Source: Shewanella pneumatophori
Lineage (GTDB): Bacteria > Pseudomonadota > Gammaproteobacteria > Enterobacterales > Shewanellaceae
Direction of reading: 5' to 3'
DNA: 64,000 nucleotides
Assembly: GCF_023283895.1 (NCBI RefSeq)
Contig: NZ_JAKILB010000018.1
Location: forward strand, 1 to 64,000
Every line of letters starts with the position of its first letter. Position 1 is the first letter of the stretch. Shown in pieces: positions 34,921 to 44,516 of the stretch. The position numbers and the translations under genes were made by a program. A model generated the notes under the pieces. That model saw only the letters and a list, made by a program, of their open reading frames with translations, was not told the DNA's origin and searched no databases.

Positions 34921-35478
34921 CTAGTTGTGACAAAAACAATCCGTGGTGTGGTCATTGACCATTCCCACCGCTTGCATAAATGCATAACAAATTGTCGGCC
35001 CGACAAAATTGAAACCCATCTTTTTCAGCGCTTTCGACATAGCCTCAGATTCTGGCGTTTGTGCAGGCACTTGTTGCATCGACTCAAAATGGTTCACCTT
35101 AGGGCTGCCGCCAACAAAGCTCCACAAGAATGCTGAGAAATCATTGCCCTGCTCAATATAAGCTAAATAGGCTTTAGCATTTTTGATAATAGAATTAACC
35201 TTAAGTCGATTGCGCACAATTCCGGGGTTGAGCATCAGATCTTCGACTTTGGCATCATCGAAGGTCGCAATAATCTCTGGCTCAAAATTAGCAAATGCAG
35301 CCTCATAGTTTTGCTGTTTTTTAAGGATAGTAATCCAAGACAATCCTGCTTGTTGGCCATCTAAACACAGCTTTTCAAACAACTCTCGGCTGTCATAAAC
35401 AGGCCGCCCCCACACTTTGTCATGGTACTCTTGATAGATAGGATCTTGCCCCACCCAAGCACAACGTGTCACTTCCAT
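34921..35478 (-). CDS. tag: DNA-3-methyladenine glycosylase I
   Basis: Tag removes 3-methyladenine from DNA. It has 185 residues from the ATG at 35478, eight bases after AGGA; a GTG at 35484 would add two residues. The zinc-binding cysteine near the N-terminus (EVTRCAWV) and HDKVWGRP, DGQQAGLSWITIL and FVGPTICYAFMQAVGMVNDH match the family. The C-terminal CFCHN supplies zinc ligands. It is divergent from glyQ. Confidence 0.96.
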   Translation of the reverse strand: MEVTRCAWVGQDPIYQEYHDKVWGRPVYDSRELFEKLCLDGQQAGLSWITILKKQQNYEAAFANFEPEIIATFDDAKVEDLMLNPGIVRNRLKVNSIIKNAKAYLAYIEQGNDFSAFLWSFVGGSPKVNHFESMQQVPAQTPESEAMSKALKKMGFNFVGPTICYAFMQAVGMVNDHTTDCFCHN

Positions 35479-35595
35479 CGCCACTTTCCTAAATTTTTAA
35501 CCAACCAGATAAAAAATAACCTACATAAGCGTTATTCTACAAGGTATAATCGAAACCATTTTCTATTAAGGCTTCCAGGCAGTAGACAAGCGGAT

Positions 35596-36501
35596 ATGAC
35601 GACGAAACACGACGTAAAAACATTCCAGGGCTTCATTATGACCCTGCAGGAATACTGGGCGCAGCAAGGTTGCGCAATCGTTCAACCATTGGACATGGAA
35701 GTAGGTGCAGGTACATTCCACCCTATGACATTCTTACGTTCATTAGGCCCAGAGCCAATGAGCAGTGCCTATGTTCAACCATGTCGTCGCCCAACTGACG
35801 GCCGTTATGGTGAAAACCCTAACCGCCTGCAGCACTACTACCAATATCAAGTAGTACTAAAGCCATCACCAAGTAACATTCAAGAACTTTACTTAGGTTC
35901 ACTAGAAGCGCTTGGCGTTGATATGAATGTTCATGATGTTCGCTTCGTAGAAGACAACTGGGAATCACCAACTCTTGGTGCTTGGGGTCTAGGCTGGGAA
36001 GTTTGGCTAAACGGTATGGAAGTATCTCAGTTTACTTACTTCCAGCAAGTGGGTGGTCTTGAGTGTAAGCCTGTTACAGGCGAAATCACTTACGGTCTAG
36101 AACGTCTTGCGATGTACATCCAAGAAGTAGACAGCGTTTACGATCTTGTATGGACTGACGGCCCAATGGGCAAAGTTATGTATGGTGATATCTTCCATCA
36201 AAACGAAGTTGAGCAATCAACTTATAACTTTGAACACGCCAATGTTGAAGTGCTATTCAAGATGTTTGATGACTGCGAACAAGCTTGCGAGCGTTTATTA
36301 ACGCTAGAAAAGCCACTTCCACTACCAGCTTACGAGCAAGTAATGAAAGCCTCTCACGCATTTAACTTGTTAGATGCTCGCCATGCTATCTCTGTTACTG
36401 AGCGCCAGCGTTATATCTTACGCGTTCGTACCATGGCTAAAGGCGTTGCTGAATCTTACTATCAAGCCCGAGAAGCACTTGGCTTCCCAATGTGTAAGTA
36501 G
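35596..36501 (+). CDS. glyQ: Glycyl-tRNA synthetase alpha subunit
   Basis: GlyQ is the catalytic subunit of the bacterial alpha2-beta2 glycyl-tRNA synthetase. The start at 35596 (MTTKHDVKTFQGFIMTLQEYW) gives 301 residues; the longer open frame overlaps tag and has no similarity. Class II motifs are visible in PCRRPTDGRYGENPNRLQHY and FTYFQQVGGLECKPV. The beta-subunit gene starts 11 bases downstream. No T-box-like leader is recognised. Confidence 0.98.
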   Translation: MTTKHDVKTFQGFIMTLQEYWAQQGCAIVQPLDMEVGAGTFHPMTFLRSLGPEPMSSAYVQPCRRPTDGRYGENPNRLQHYYQYQVVLKPSPSNIQELYLGSLEALGVDMNVHDVRFVEDNWESPTLGAWGLGWEVWLNGMEVSQFTYFQQVGGLECKPVTGEITYGLERLAMYIQEVDSVYDLVWTDGPMGKVMYGDIFHQNEVEQSTYNFEHANVEVLFKMFDDCEQACERLLTLEKPLPLPAYEQVMKASHAFNLLDARHAISVTERQRYILRVRTMAKGVAESYYQAREALGFPMCK

Positions 36502-36512
36502 AGGAATAAAAG

Positions 36513-38582
36513 ATGAATTTTGAAAACTTACTCATTGAAGTAGGCACAGAAGAGTTACCACCAAAGTCACTACGTAAACTAGCTGAATCATTTTTGGCTA
36601 ACTTTACTGAAGAGCTAACTAAAGCAGAACTAAGTTTTGAGTCTGCTGTATGGCATGCAGCACCTCGTCGCTTGGCAATTTGCATCAACCAACTTGCACT
36701 TGCACAAGCAGACAAAGTCGTTGAAAAGCGCGGCCCTGCAGTTGCACAAGCCTTTGATGCTGACGGTAACCCAACTAAAGCAGCGATGGGCTGGGCTCGT
36801 GGTAACGGTATTACCGTTGAGCAAGCAGAGCGTTTAAAAACTGATAAAGGCGAATGGTTACTACACCAAGCACGCGTTGTTGGTGTTGAAACTAAGAGCC
36901 TTATCGCAGATATGGCGCAGCGCTCATTAGACAAATTACCTATTCCAAAGCCAATGCGTTGGGGTAGCAATACCACACAATTTATCCGTCCAGTTCACAC
37001 TGTCACTATGCTACTTGGTAGTGAAGTCGTTGATGGTGAACTACTCGGTATTAAGTCTGATCGCGTTATTCGTGGCCACCGCTTTATGGGTGAATCTAGC
37101 TTTGAGCTAGACCATGCTGACAACTACTTAGTTGCGCTTAAAGAGAAAGGCAAAGTACTTGCTGATTACGAAGCACGTAAAGCAATTATCAAAACTGACT
37201 CTGAAGCAGCTGCAGCTAAAATTGGCGGCGTAGCTGATCTTGAAGACGACTTATTAGAAGAAGTCACCTCTCTTGTTGAGTGGCCAGTAGTGCTTACTGC
37301 AAGCTTTGAAGAAAAGTTCTTAGACGTACCAGCAGAAGCTTTGGTTTACACCATGAAAGGTGACCAAAAGTACTTCCCAGTATTTGATAATGCGGGTCAG
37401 TTGCTACCAAACTTTATCTTTGTAACTAACATCGAATCTAAAGATCCACAGCAAATTATTTCTGGTAACGAGAAAGTGGTTCGCCCACGTCTTGCAGATG
37501 CTGAGTTCTTCTTTGAAACAGATAAAAAAGACACACTTGAAGCCCGCCTTGCGAGCCTAGAGACTGTTGTATTCCAAAAGCAGCTTGGCACTATTAAGCA
37601 ACGTGTTGAGCGTATTTCTGCTATGGCAGGTTACATCGCTACTAGCATTGATGCTAACAGCGAAGAAGCTGCGCGTGCAGGTCTATTATCTAAGTCAGAT
37701 TTGATGACTAACATGGTAATGGAATTTACCGATCTTCAAGGCACCATGGGTATGCATTACGCCCGCCTAAACGGTGAAACTGAAGCGGTAGCTGTTGCAC
37801 TATCAGAGCAATATAAGCCTAAGTTCTCTGGCGATACAGTACCAACGGCACCTATCTCTATCTGTGTGGCATTAGCAGAGAAGCTAGACACGCTAGTGGG
37901 TATTTTTGGTATTGGCCAAGCACCTAAAGGCGCTGCGGATCCATTCGCACTACGTCGTGCTGCAATTGGTGTGCTACGTATCTGTTTAGAGAACAACTTA
38001 CCACTAGATCTTGTAGACCTAATTGCTAAGGCACAAGCGCTACACGGTGAAAACCTAACTAACGCAGACGTTGCTGAGCAAGTACTAGAGTTCTTTATGG
38101 CTCGTTTCCGTGCTTGGTACCAAGATCAAGGTGTAAGTGTAGACGTGATCCTAGCTGTATTAGCTCGCCGCCCTACTACACCTGCAGATTTTGAAAGCCG
38201 TATTAAAGCTGTCGCTCACTTCAGAACACTTGAACAAGCGTCAGCTCTAGCTGCTGCTAACAAGCGTGTATCTAACATTTTAGCCAAAGTTGAAGGCGAG
38301 CTACCTGCTGCAATCGACGACAAGCTACTTGTTGAAGATGCTGAAAAAGCACTGGCTGCTAAACTTGCTGAACTGCAACCGCAACTAGCACCGCTATTTG
38401 CTGCTGCAAACTATCAAGAAGCATTAGCGCTATTAGCCAACCTACGTGAAAGTGTTGATACTTTCTTCGAAGATGTAATGGTTATGGCTGATGACGAAGC
38501 ACTTAAGAACAACCGTCTAGCGCTACTTTCTAGCCTGCGCGAGCAATTCTTACATGCTGCTGATATCTCGTTACTGCAATAA
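36513..38582 (+). CDS. glyS: Glycyl-tRNA synthetase beta subunit
   Basis: GlyS is the 689-residue tRNA-recognition subunit. The start is the usual MNFENLLIEVGTEELPPKSL. Later blocks (RGPAVAQAFD, MKGDQKYFPVFD, DPFALRRAAIGVLRI) and a C-terminal anticodon-binding, DALR-like region (VDTFFEDVMVMADD) match the family. It forms an operon with glyQ and is followed by a strong terminator. Confidence 0.98.
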   Translation: MNFENLLIEVGTEELPPKSLRKLAESFLANFTEELTKAELSFESAVWHAAPRRLAICINQLALAQADKVVEKRGPAVAQAFDADGNPTKAAMGWARGNGITVEQAERLKTDKGEWLLHQARVVGVETKSLIADMAQRSLDKLPIPKPMRWGSNTTQFIRPVHTVTMLLGSEVVDGELLGIKSDRVIRGHRFMGESSFELDHADNYLVALKEKGKVLADYEARKAIIKTDSEAAAAKIGGVADLEDDLLEEVTSLVEWPVVLTASFEEKFLDVPAEALVYTMKGDQKYFPVFDNAGQLLPNFIFVTNIESKDPQQIISGNEKVVRPRLADAEFFFETDKKDTLEARLASLETVVFQKQLGTIKQRVERISAMAGYIATSIDANSEEAARAGLLSKSDLMTNMVMEFTDLQGTMGMHYARLNGETEAVAVALSEQYKPKFSGDTVPTAPISICVALAEKLDTLVGIFGIGQAPKGAADPFALRRAAIGVLRICLENNLPLDLVDLIAKAQALHGENLTNADVAEQVLEFFMARFRAWYQDQGVSVDVILAVLARRPTTPADFESRIKAVAHFRTLEQASALAAANKRVSNILAKVEGELPAAIDDKLLVEDAEKALAAKLAELQPQLAPLFAAANYQEALALLANLRESVDTFFEDVMVMADDEALKNNRLALLSSLREQFLHAADISLLQ

Positions 38583-38595
38583 GTAATAAGCAGAT

Positions 38596-38628
38596 ATAAA
38601 AAACGCGCCTTTGGGCGCGTTTTTTTTG
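38596..38628. terminator. Bidirectional terminator glyS / HDOD gene
   Basis: GC-rich stem AAACGCGCC and GGGCGCGTTT with a short T loop and an eight-T tail, between convergent genes. Confidence 0.92.
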
Positions 38629-38654
38629 TTTTGAAACTCGGTCATTTAAAGTAA

Positions 38655-39737
38655 TTAAAATAGTACCAGTTTTTTGTGTATTTCATCGAACGTTGTTCTA
38701 TCGACTCCAGCGTCATATAACAATCTATTTAATTGTTCGGCTTGTAACTTACCCGCCTCAAATAACATTGAACATTCACTGATAAGATTGGCCCGCCATA
38801 TCACCTCCGCAAGGCCACCAGCAGGCTTAGAATCAACCACCGCTAGACGATTAAGCTCAGACTCAAATAGCGATGGTAACTGCCAATAATGTGCAAGTAA
38901 GGCGCTCAAACTCAAAGATTTAGTTGTCATCACCTGTCTAAATAAACTAGAACATGGTTGCTCACCTGGTTCTGCTTGTTTAAAGGCTTCTAATAGCAAC
39001 TTGAAGATGGCTATTTTGCCTACGTCATGCACTAAACCCAGCAAAAAAGCACTATCAGGATCGTCATCGGCTAACTCACTAGCAAGGTAAGCAACCTGCA
39101 TTGAGTGGCGCCAAATTTGGCTACCAAAGCGTCTAAAGTATATTGGCTTAACATCAATAACCTTGCGCATCATAGCTGTAGTGACAAAACGGCGGATCTG
39201 ATCTCGACCTAACTGCACTAATGCTAACTGTAAGCTGGTGACATCTTTATCGCTACGTCTAAATAGCGGCGAATTACACAGTTTAAGCACCTCAACACTC
39301 AATACAGGATCTTTCTCTATTAAGGCTAATAATGCTTTGGTATCGGTATTTTCATCAGCTAACTGTTTGTCTAGGGCTGCTACCTGTGTAGGCATTTTTA
39401 GCACACGTTCAGCAATTGCCTTAGGTGCAGCCAGAGCCGCTTCTACTCGCCTAAAAACACTTTTTTCTAATTCGTTCGCGGTGCCGTTTAATTGGGTACT
39501 TGGAAACAATAAACTATAAAAAAGTGCTGAGAGATCAACAGCTACAACAGAAGCTGTTTCAGCGGGTTTTACTTGAGCAGCCGCAGGCTCAACATGATGT
39601 GCTTGCAACTGTTCCATAGAACCACTAAAGCTAGTTGGTTTTTCAATAACCACCCGCTCTCTAATGTTAAACAGTTTTTTAAAGGCTTTACTAAACAATT
39701 TTTGATGACCGATTAATTGACAAAAAAATCGGTGCAT
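38655..39737 (-). CDS. HDOD domain signalling protein
   Basis: About 360 residues. After a basic N-terminus and a linker rich in Ala and Val comes an HDOD domain (about residues 110-300), an HD-related output domain. LLALIEKDPVLSVEVLKLCNS and LLGLVHDVGKIAIFKLL are visible; the latter still looks like an HD pair. Partners and output are unknown. ATG codons at 39752 and 39737 both lie inside the stem of the gyrB terminator and lack a ribosome binding site, so the true start may be further in (for example TTG at 39698 or ATG at 39617). Confidence 0.8.
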   Translation of the reverse strand: MHRFFCQLIGHQKLFSKAFKKLFNIRERVVIEKPTSFSGSMEQLQAHHVEPAAAQVKPAETASVVAVDLSALFYSLLFPSTQLNGTANELEKSVFRRVEAALAAPKAIAERVLKMPTQVAALDKQLADENTDTKALLALIEKDPVLSVEVLKLCNSPLFRRSDKDVTSLQLALVQLGRDQIRRFVTTAMMRKVIDVKPIYFRRFGSQIWRHSMQVAYLASELADDDPDSAFLLGLVHDVGKIAIFKLLLEAFKQAEPGEQPCSSLFRQVMTTKSLSLSALLAHYWQLPSLFESELNRLAVVDSKPAGGLAEVIWRANLISECSMLFEAGKLQAEQLNRLLYDAGVDRTTFDEIHKKLVLF

Positions 39738-39749
39738 ATAGCACCGATT
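39722..39749 (-). terminator. gyrB: gyrB terminator overlapping the start of the HDOD gene
   Basis: On the minus strand, arms AATCGGTGC (39749-39741) and GCACCGATT (39735-39727) with loop TATAT are followed by a T-run to 39722. It is a textbook rho-independent terminator 29 bases after the gyrB stop. Both candidate ATG starts of the HDOD gene fall within it. Confidence 0.88.
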
Positions 39750-39777
39750 CAATTTTAGCTTTTTGTTTGCAACAACC

Positions 39778-42195
39778 CTATACGTCTAGGTTTGCTACAT
39801 TCAATGCGTTAGCTTCGATAAAGTCACGACGCGGCTCAACTTGATCACCCATTAAACAGGTAAATAGTTGGTCAGCAGCAATCGCATCTTCAATCGTTAC
39901 TTGTAGCATACGGCGTGATTCTGGATCCATTGTAGTTTCCCACAATTGCTCAGGGTTCATCTCACCCAATCCTTTATAACGCTGGATGTACAAGCCACGC
40001 TTAGATTCAGTCATTAACCACTCTAGCGCGTCAACAAAGCTCACCACATCTTTAGTACGCTCGCCACGTTGAACATAGCCGCCCTCTTCAATCATACCGT
40101 TGATTTCAGCGCCCATCTTAACGATGCGTTGATAATCAGTAGACTGGAAGAAGTCGTATGAGAACAAGTAGTGCGTATCAATACCGTGTTTACGGATAGT
40201 AATTTTCGGCAAGTAAGATTGACGCTCAGGGTCAAGAACTGGCTCACCGCTATATAAAACACCACCGGTTTCTTTGTTAGTTAAATCAGCAACAAATGCA
40301 TCAGCCCAAGCTTTAACTTGCGCTTCATCAGCTAACATCTCGTTGTTAAGTGCTGGGTGATACAACATCAAATCAGTGATGTTAGTTGGGTAGCGTTGCT
40401 CTAAACGAGCAATAATAGCCTCAACTTCACGGTACTGATTAACCAAGCGCTCTAATGGCTGACCAGACATACCTGGTGCACCTTGCGATGGATAAATGTT
40501 TGCATTATCTAGCGCTTGAGTTGTTAAGTACTCAGTTAGTGCTGGATCATCTTTAAGATACTGTTCTTGCTTACCTTTCTTAACCTTGTATAGCGGTGGC
40601 TGTGCAATATAAACATAACCACGTTCAATAAGCTCAGGCATTTGACGGAAGAAGAAGGTCAACAGCAGCGTACGAATGTGCGAGCCGTCGACGTCAGCAT
40701 CGGTCATGATAACGATGTTGTGATAACGCGTCTTATCTGGATCGTATTCGTCGCGGCCAATACCACAACCTAATGCAGTAATTAGCGTTGCAACTTCTTG
40801 TGAAGATAACATCTTATCAAAACGTGCTTTTTCAACGTTTAGGATTTTACCTTTCAGTGGCAGAATAGCTTGGTTCTTACGGTTACGACCCTGCTTAGCA
40901 CTACCGCCCGCAGAGTCACCCTCCACTATGTAAATTTCAGAAAGACCAGGGTCTTTCTCTTGGCAGTCAGCTAGTTTACCTGGCAAACCACCTAAATCTA
41001 ATGCGCCTTTACGACGGGTCATTTCACGCGCTTTACGTGCCGCTTCACGCGCACGAGCAGCATCGATAATCTTACCAACAATAAGTTTAGCTTCGTTTGG
41101 ATGCTCCATTAGGTAGTCACCTAATTGCTCACCCATAGTTTGTTCAACAGCAGACTTAACTTCACTAGAAACTAGCTTATCTTTAGTTTGTGAACTGAAC
41201 TTTGGATCCGGTACTTTCACAGAAATAACTGCTGTTAAACCTTCACGAGCATCATCACCCGTTGCAGCAGTCTTACCTTTCTTGTTAAAGCCCTCACGTT
41301 CCATGTAGTTGTTCAGGTTACGTGTTAACGCACCGCGGAAGCCCGCTAAGTGAGTACCACCATCACGCTGTGGAATGTTGTTGGTAAAACAGAAGATATT
41401 TTCTTGGAAGCCATCGTTCCACTGCATTGCAACTTCAACGGTAATACCGTCTTCACGCTCTTGGCAGAAATGGAACACTTCTTTGTTTACTGGTGTTTTG
41501 TTAACGTTTAAGTAGTCAACAAATGCGCTAATACCGCCTTCGTACTTGAAAAACTCATCACGGTTGTCACGCTCGTCCACTAGACGAATACCAACACCTG
41601 AGTTCAAGAAAGATAATTCACGAACACGTTTAGCTAGAATGTCGAAGTGGAATTGAACGTCAGAGAAAGTCTCTTCACTTGGCCAGAAACGAATTTCTGT
41701 ACCTGTGTTAGACGCTTCGCCCACTTCTTTAATTGGCTCATCTGGCTCACCCATGGTGTAGAACTGCTCATACACCTTGCCGTCACGACGAATCGTTAGC
41801 TGTAGCTTTTTAGAAAGCGCGTTAACTACCGATACACCTACACCGTGCAAACCACCAGATACTTTGTAAGAGTTATCATCGAACTTACCACCAGCGTGCA
41901 GTACAGTCATAATAACCTGAGCTGCTGATACACCTTCTTCAGGGTGAATCGCAACTGGAATACCACGGCCGTCATCGCGTACTGAAACAGAACCATCGGC
42001 ATGAATGGTAATATCAACGTCGTTACAGTGGCCCGCTAAGGCTTCATCGATAGAGTTATCGACCACTTCGAATACCATGTGATGTAGACCTGTACCATCA
42101 TCAGTATCACCGATGTACATTCCTGGTCTCTTACGTACCGCATCAAGGCCTTTTAAAACCTTAATACTCGAAGAATCATAACTATTCTCTGACAT
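39778..42195 (-). CDS. gyrB: DNA gyrase subunit B
   Basis: GyrB is the ATPase subunit of gyrase and introduces negative supercoils with GyrA. The start at 42195 (MSENSYDSSSIKVLKGLDAV) gives 805 residues; the frame extends eight codons upstream. The GHKL ATP site (EVVDNSIDEA, DDGRGIPV, GGLHGVGVSVVN), the TOPRIM motif (EGDSAGGSAKQGR, DADVDGSHI) and the C-terminal tail are complete. It begins 16 bases after recF, as in E. coli. Confidence 0.98.
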   Translation of the reverse strand: MSENSYDSSSIKVLKGLDAVRKRPGMYIGDTDDGTGLHHMVFEVVDNSIDEALAGHCNDVDITIHADGSVSVRDDGRGIPVAIHPEEGVSAAQVIMTVLHAGGKFDDNSYKVSGGLHGVGVSVVNALSKKLQLTIRRDGKVYEQFYTMGEPDEPIKEVGEASNTGTEIRFWPSEETFSDVQFHFDILAKRVRELSFLNSGVGIRLVDERDNRDEFFKYEGGISAFVDYLNVNKTPVNKEVFHFCQEREDGITVEVAMQWNDGFQENIFCFTNNIPQRDGGTHLAGFRGALTRNLNNYMEREGFNKKGKTAATGDDAREGLTAVISVKVPDPKFSSQTKDKLVSSEVKSAVEQTMGEQLGDYLMEHPNEAKLIVGKIIDAARAREAARKAREMTRRKGALDLGGLPGKLADCQEKDPGLSEIYIVEGDSAGGSAKQGRNRKNQAILPLKGKILNVEKARFDKMLSSQEVATLITALGCGIGRDEYDPDKTRYHNIVIMTDADVDGSHIRTLLLTFFFRQMPELIERGYVYIAQPPLYKVKKGKQEQYLKDDPALTEYLTTQALDNANIYPSQGAPGMSGQPLERLVNQYREVEAIIARLEQRYPTNITDLMLYHPALNNEMLADEAQVKAWADAFVADLTNKETGGVLYSGEPVLDPERQSYLPKITIRKHGIDTHYLFSYDFFQSTDYQRIVKMGAEINGMIEEGGYVQRGERTKDVVSFVDALEWLMTESKRGLYIQRYKGLGEMNPEQLWETTMDPESRRMLQVTIEDAIAADQLFTCLMGDQVEPRRDFIEANALNVANLDV

Positions 42196-42211
42196 ATTAT
42201 TCTCTCGTCGG

Positions 42212-43294
42212 TTATTCAATTACCGTTACACAACCGTGTTCCACATGGAACATCTTACTTGGCGGCGTGATTAACGAATCTACTATTGATGCTGGCTCAA
42301 TAGCCGTGACAAAAACTTGTGCCCCGGTATCCGCTAATTGCTGTAACAATAGTTTTCTATGCTGTGCATCCAATTCCGATGGAAGATCATCCACCAGATA
42401 AATACTTTTTTTATCTATTTGTTGTTTGAGCAACTTTCCCTGTGCAATGCGTAATGCACAGACTAATAATTTCAGTTGACCGCGCGATAAAGCATCTTGT
42501 GCAGGTAGTGTTCCTACTCGCAACCGTAAATCCGCTTTATGTGGTCCACTGACGGTATAGCCTGTGGCTAAATCTCTAGGATATTGCGTCTCGAGCAGCT
42601 GTGCATACTCGGTTTTTGCATCCCATCCTCGGGTAAAAGAAACCTTAACATCAACCTGAGGTAAAAACTCTCCGATTATACCCTTAAGTAGCTCATTTAA
42701 CGAGTCTACATATTGCTTTCTTATGTCGGTGACCAGTTCAGCATAACGAATAAATTCTTTATCCCAAAATTGAATCGAACTATAGGGCGATCCATCTCTG
42801 AGCAATTGATTTCTCTGCTTTAAAATCCGCCGAACATTAACCCAAGCGGCATAAAAACGTGGGTCAGAATGAAACGCCCCCCAATCAATAAACTGTCGTC
42901 TTGATTTCGGCCCCTCAAAAAGCAAAGAAAAGCTCTCAGGCGTAATAACTTGGATTGGTAAAGTTTCAGCTAATGTCGATAAACGCTTTACTTTATCACC
43001 ATTAATTTTTACTTCAATATCACCGCTTCTAAAGCGGCGTAAGCCAATTTTACTCTGCTCATCACCACTTTCCATGCTGGCAAACAATGTCAGCGCATCA
43101 TCGTCGTTCTTAATTACACGCTGTGAAAGATGGCTGCGAAAAGAGCGTCCCATCCCCAGAAAATAGATTGCCTCTAAAATACTGGTTTTGCCACTGCCAT
43201 TTTGACCATAAATCAGATTCAGGCCTTCACCTGGCAACAACTGGGCTGAGGTAATATTTCGAAAAGCTTCAATATGAAGACGGCTAAGACTCAT
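42212..43294 (-). CDS. recF: DNA replication and repair protein RecF
   Basis: RecF binds gapped DNA and helps load RecA with RecO and RecR. From the ATG at 43294 (MSLSRLHIEAFRNI) it has 360 residues. Walker A is GQNGSGKTS near residue 32; the ABC-like signature (SRGQLKLLVCAL) and Walker B (IYLVDDLPSELD) follow. The longer frame to 43333 has no similarity. The 3' end of the gene contains a degenerate parS (42237-42252). It lies between dnaN and gyrB. Confidence 0.97.
   Translation of the reverse strand: MSLSRLHIEAFRNITSAQLLPGEGLNLIYGQNGSGKTSILEAIYFLGMGRSFRSHLSQRVIKNDDDALTLFASMESGDEQSKIGLRRFRSGDIEVKINGDKVKRLSTLAETLPIQVITPESFSLLFEGPKSRRQFIDWGAFHSDPRFYAAWVNVRRILKQRNQLLRDGSPYSSIQFWDKEFIRYAELVTDIRKQYVDSLNELLKGIIGEFLPQVDVKVSFTRGWDAKTEYAQLLETQYPRDLATGYTVSGPHKADLRLRVGTLPAQDALSRGQLKLLVCALRIAQGKLLKQQIDKKSIYLVDDLPSELDAQHRKLLLQQLADTGAQVFVTAIEPASIVDSLITPPSKMFHVEHGCVTVIE
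42237..42252. other. Degenerate parS site (inside recF)
   Basis: TGTTCCACATGGAACA differs from the three perfect sites at one central base (CACGTG to CACATG). It lies in the last codons of recF (encoding Met-Phe-His-Val-Glu-His). Binding by ParB is uncertain. Confidence 0.55.
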
Positions 43295-43337
43295 TAATGA
43301 CCTTATAAAGCAACAGGAAGCATAATCTAACAAAAGA

Positions 43338-43373
43338 TAAGGCTAGTCAGTTACCATTAACTGACTAGCCTTA
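43338..43373 (-). terminator. Hairpin between dnaN and recF
   Basis: Perfect 16-base arms (43338-43353 and 43358-43373) with a 4-base loop. On the minus strand a modest T-rich tail (TCTTTTG) follows. It lies in the 102-base gap between dnaN and recF, and could terminate or attenuate transcription between dnaA-dnaN and recF-gyrB. Confidence 0.7.
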
Positions 43374-43396
43374 GAATATAGAAAGGAGGAGCGAGA

Positions 43397-44497
43397 CTAA
43401 AGTCTCATTGGCATAACAACGTACATAGAATCTTGTTCTACATGGTTATCAATTAGTGCACTTGAGTTACCGTCAATCAGAGTGATACGAACATCGTCTG
43501 ATGGCAAGTTGTTAAGTACATCTAGTAAATAACTGACGTTAAAACCAATTTCTAGTGGTGCGTTTTCATATTCAACATCTAAAATCTCTTCCGCTTCTTC
43601 CTGTTCAGGATTGTTAGCGGTGATCTTAATTAGATTGTTTTCCAACTGAACACGTACACCACGGAACTTCTCGTTAGATAAAATAGAAGCGCGTAATAAC
43701 GCTTGCTTTAACTGCTGACGGCTGGCAATAACCACCTTATCACCACCTTTTGGTAGTACTCGGCGGTAATCAGGAAAACGTCCATCAACTAACTTACTGG
43801 TAAATACCGCTGTAGCAGTTGTGGCGCGAATAGCATTGTCACCAATCGCAATCGTTACATCTAAATCATCAGCCTCAAACGAGCGCATTAATTCAAGCAC
43901 ACCTTTACGCGGCACAATCACCTGTTTTTCAGGTAAAGTAGCTTCGATTTGGCGATGACTTAATGCTAAACGATGACCGTCTGTGGCAATAGCGCGCAGT
44001 ACATTACCTTCTGTTTCTAACAACAAACCATTTAGGTAGTAACGTACATCTTGGTTAGCCATCGAGAACTGAGTCGCATCAATGAGTGACTTCATCGTAC
44101 CTTGTTTAAGGGTAAACTCGATTTCCGCTTCAAACGCTTCAACGTTTGGATATTCTTCTGCTGGCAAGGTTGCTAAAGTAAAGCGACTTCGGCCAGAGCG
44201 TAATAATAAACGGTTATCTTGTTGCTCTATCTTTAACTCGACTTGATCGGGTAACGATTTAACAATATCTAAAAACTTCTTCGCAGGAACGGTTGTACGC
44301 CCTTCAAGGATTTCACCTTCTAGCTGAACTTCACCTACCAATTCAACTTCTAAATCGGTACCGGTAAGCTTTAGTGAGTGATTACTCACTTCTACCAAAA
44401 GGTTTGCCAATATAGGCAAGTTGTGACGTCTTTCTACCGCACCACTTACTAGCTGCAACGGTTTTAATAAAGCGTCCCTATCAATTGAAAATTTCAT
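43397..44497 (-). CDS. dnaN: DNA polymerase III beta subunit (sliding clamp)
   Basis: DnaN forms the dimeric clamp that tethers polymerase III to DNA. It has 366 residues, with three clamp domains. The N-terminus MKFSIDRDALLKPLQLVSGAV and C-terminus YVVMPMRL are diagnostic. It begins 19 bases after dnaA and is separated from recF by a hairpin. Confidence 0.98.
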   Translation of the reverse strand: MKFSIDRDALLKPLQLVSGAVERRHNLPILANLLVEVSNHSLKLTGTDLEVELVGEVQLEGEILEGRTTVPAKKFLDIVKSLPDQVELKIEQQDNRLLLRSGRSRFTLATLPAEEYPNVEAFEAEIEFTLKQGTMKSLIDATQFSMANQDVRYYLNGLLLETEGNVLRAIATDGHRLALSHRQIEATLPEKQVIVPRKGVLELMRSFEADDLDVTIAIGDNAIRATTATAVFTSKLVDGRFPDYRRVLPKGGDKVVIASRQQLKQALLRASILSNEKFRGVRVQLENNLIKITANNPEQEEAEEILDVEYENAPLEIGFNVSYLLDVLNNLPSDDVRITLIDGNSSALIDNHVEQDSMYVVMPMRL

Positions 44498-44516
44498 TGA
44501 TTAAATATCCCTGATA

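Noticed and set aside
35484..35595. T-box riboswitch before glyQS
   Set aside because: The leader is about 110 bases, with no specifier-type stem, no T-box sequence and no terminator; T-boxes are rare in gammaproteobacteria.
36437..36976. Minus-strand open frame of 179 codons opposite glyQ/glyS
   Set aside because: It is antisense to certain genes and its translation is Ser/Ala-rich, as expected from antisense codon bias.
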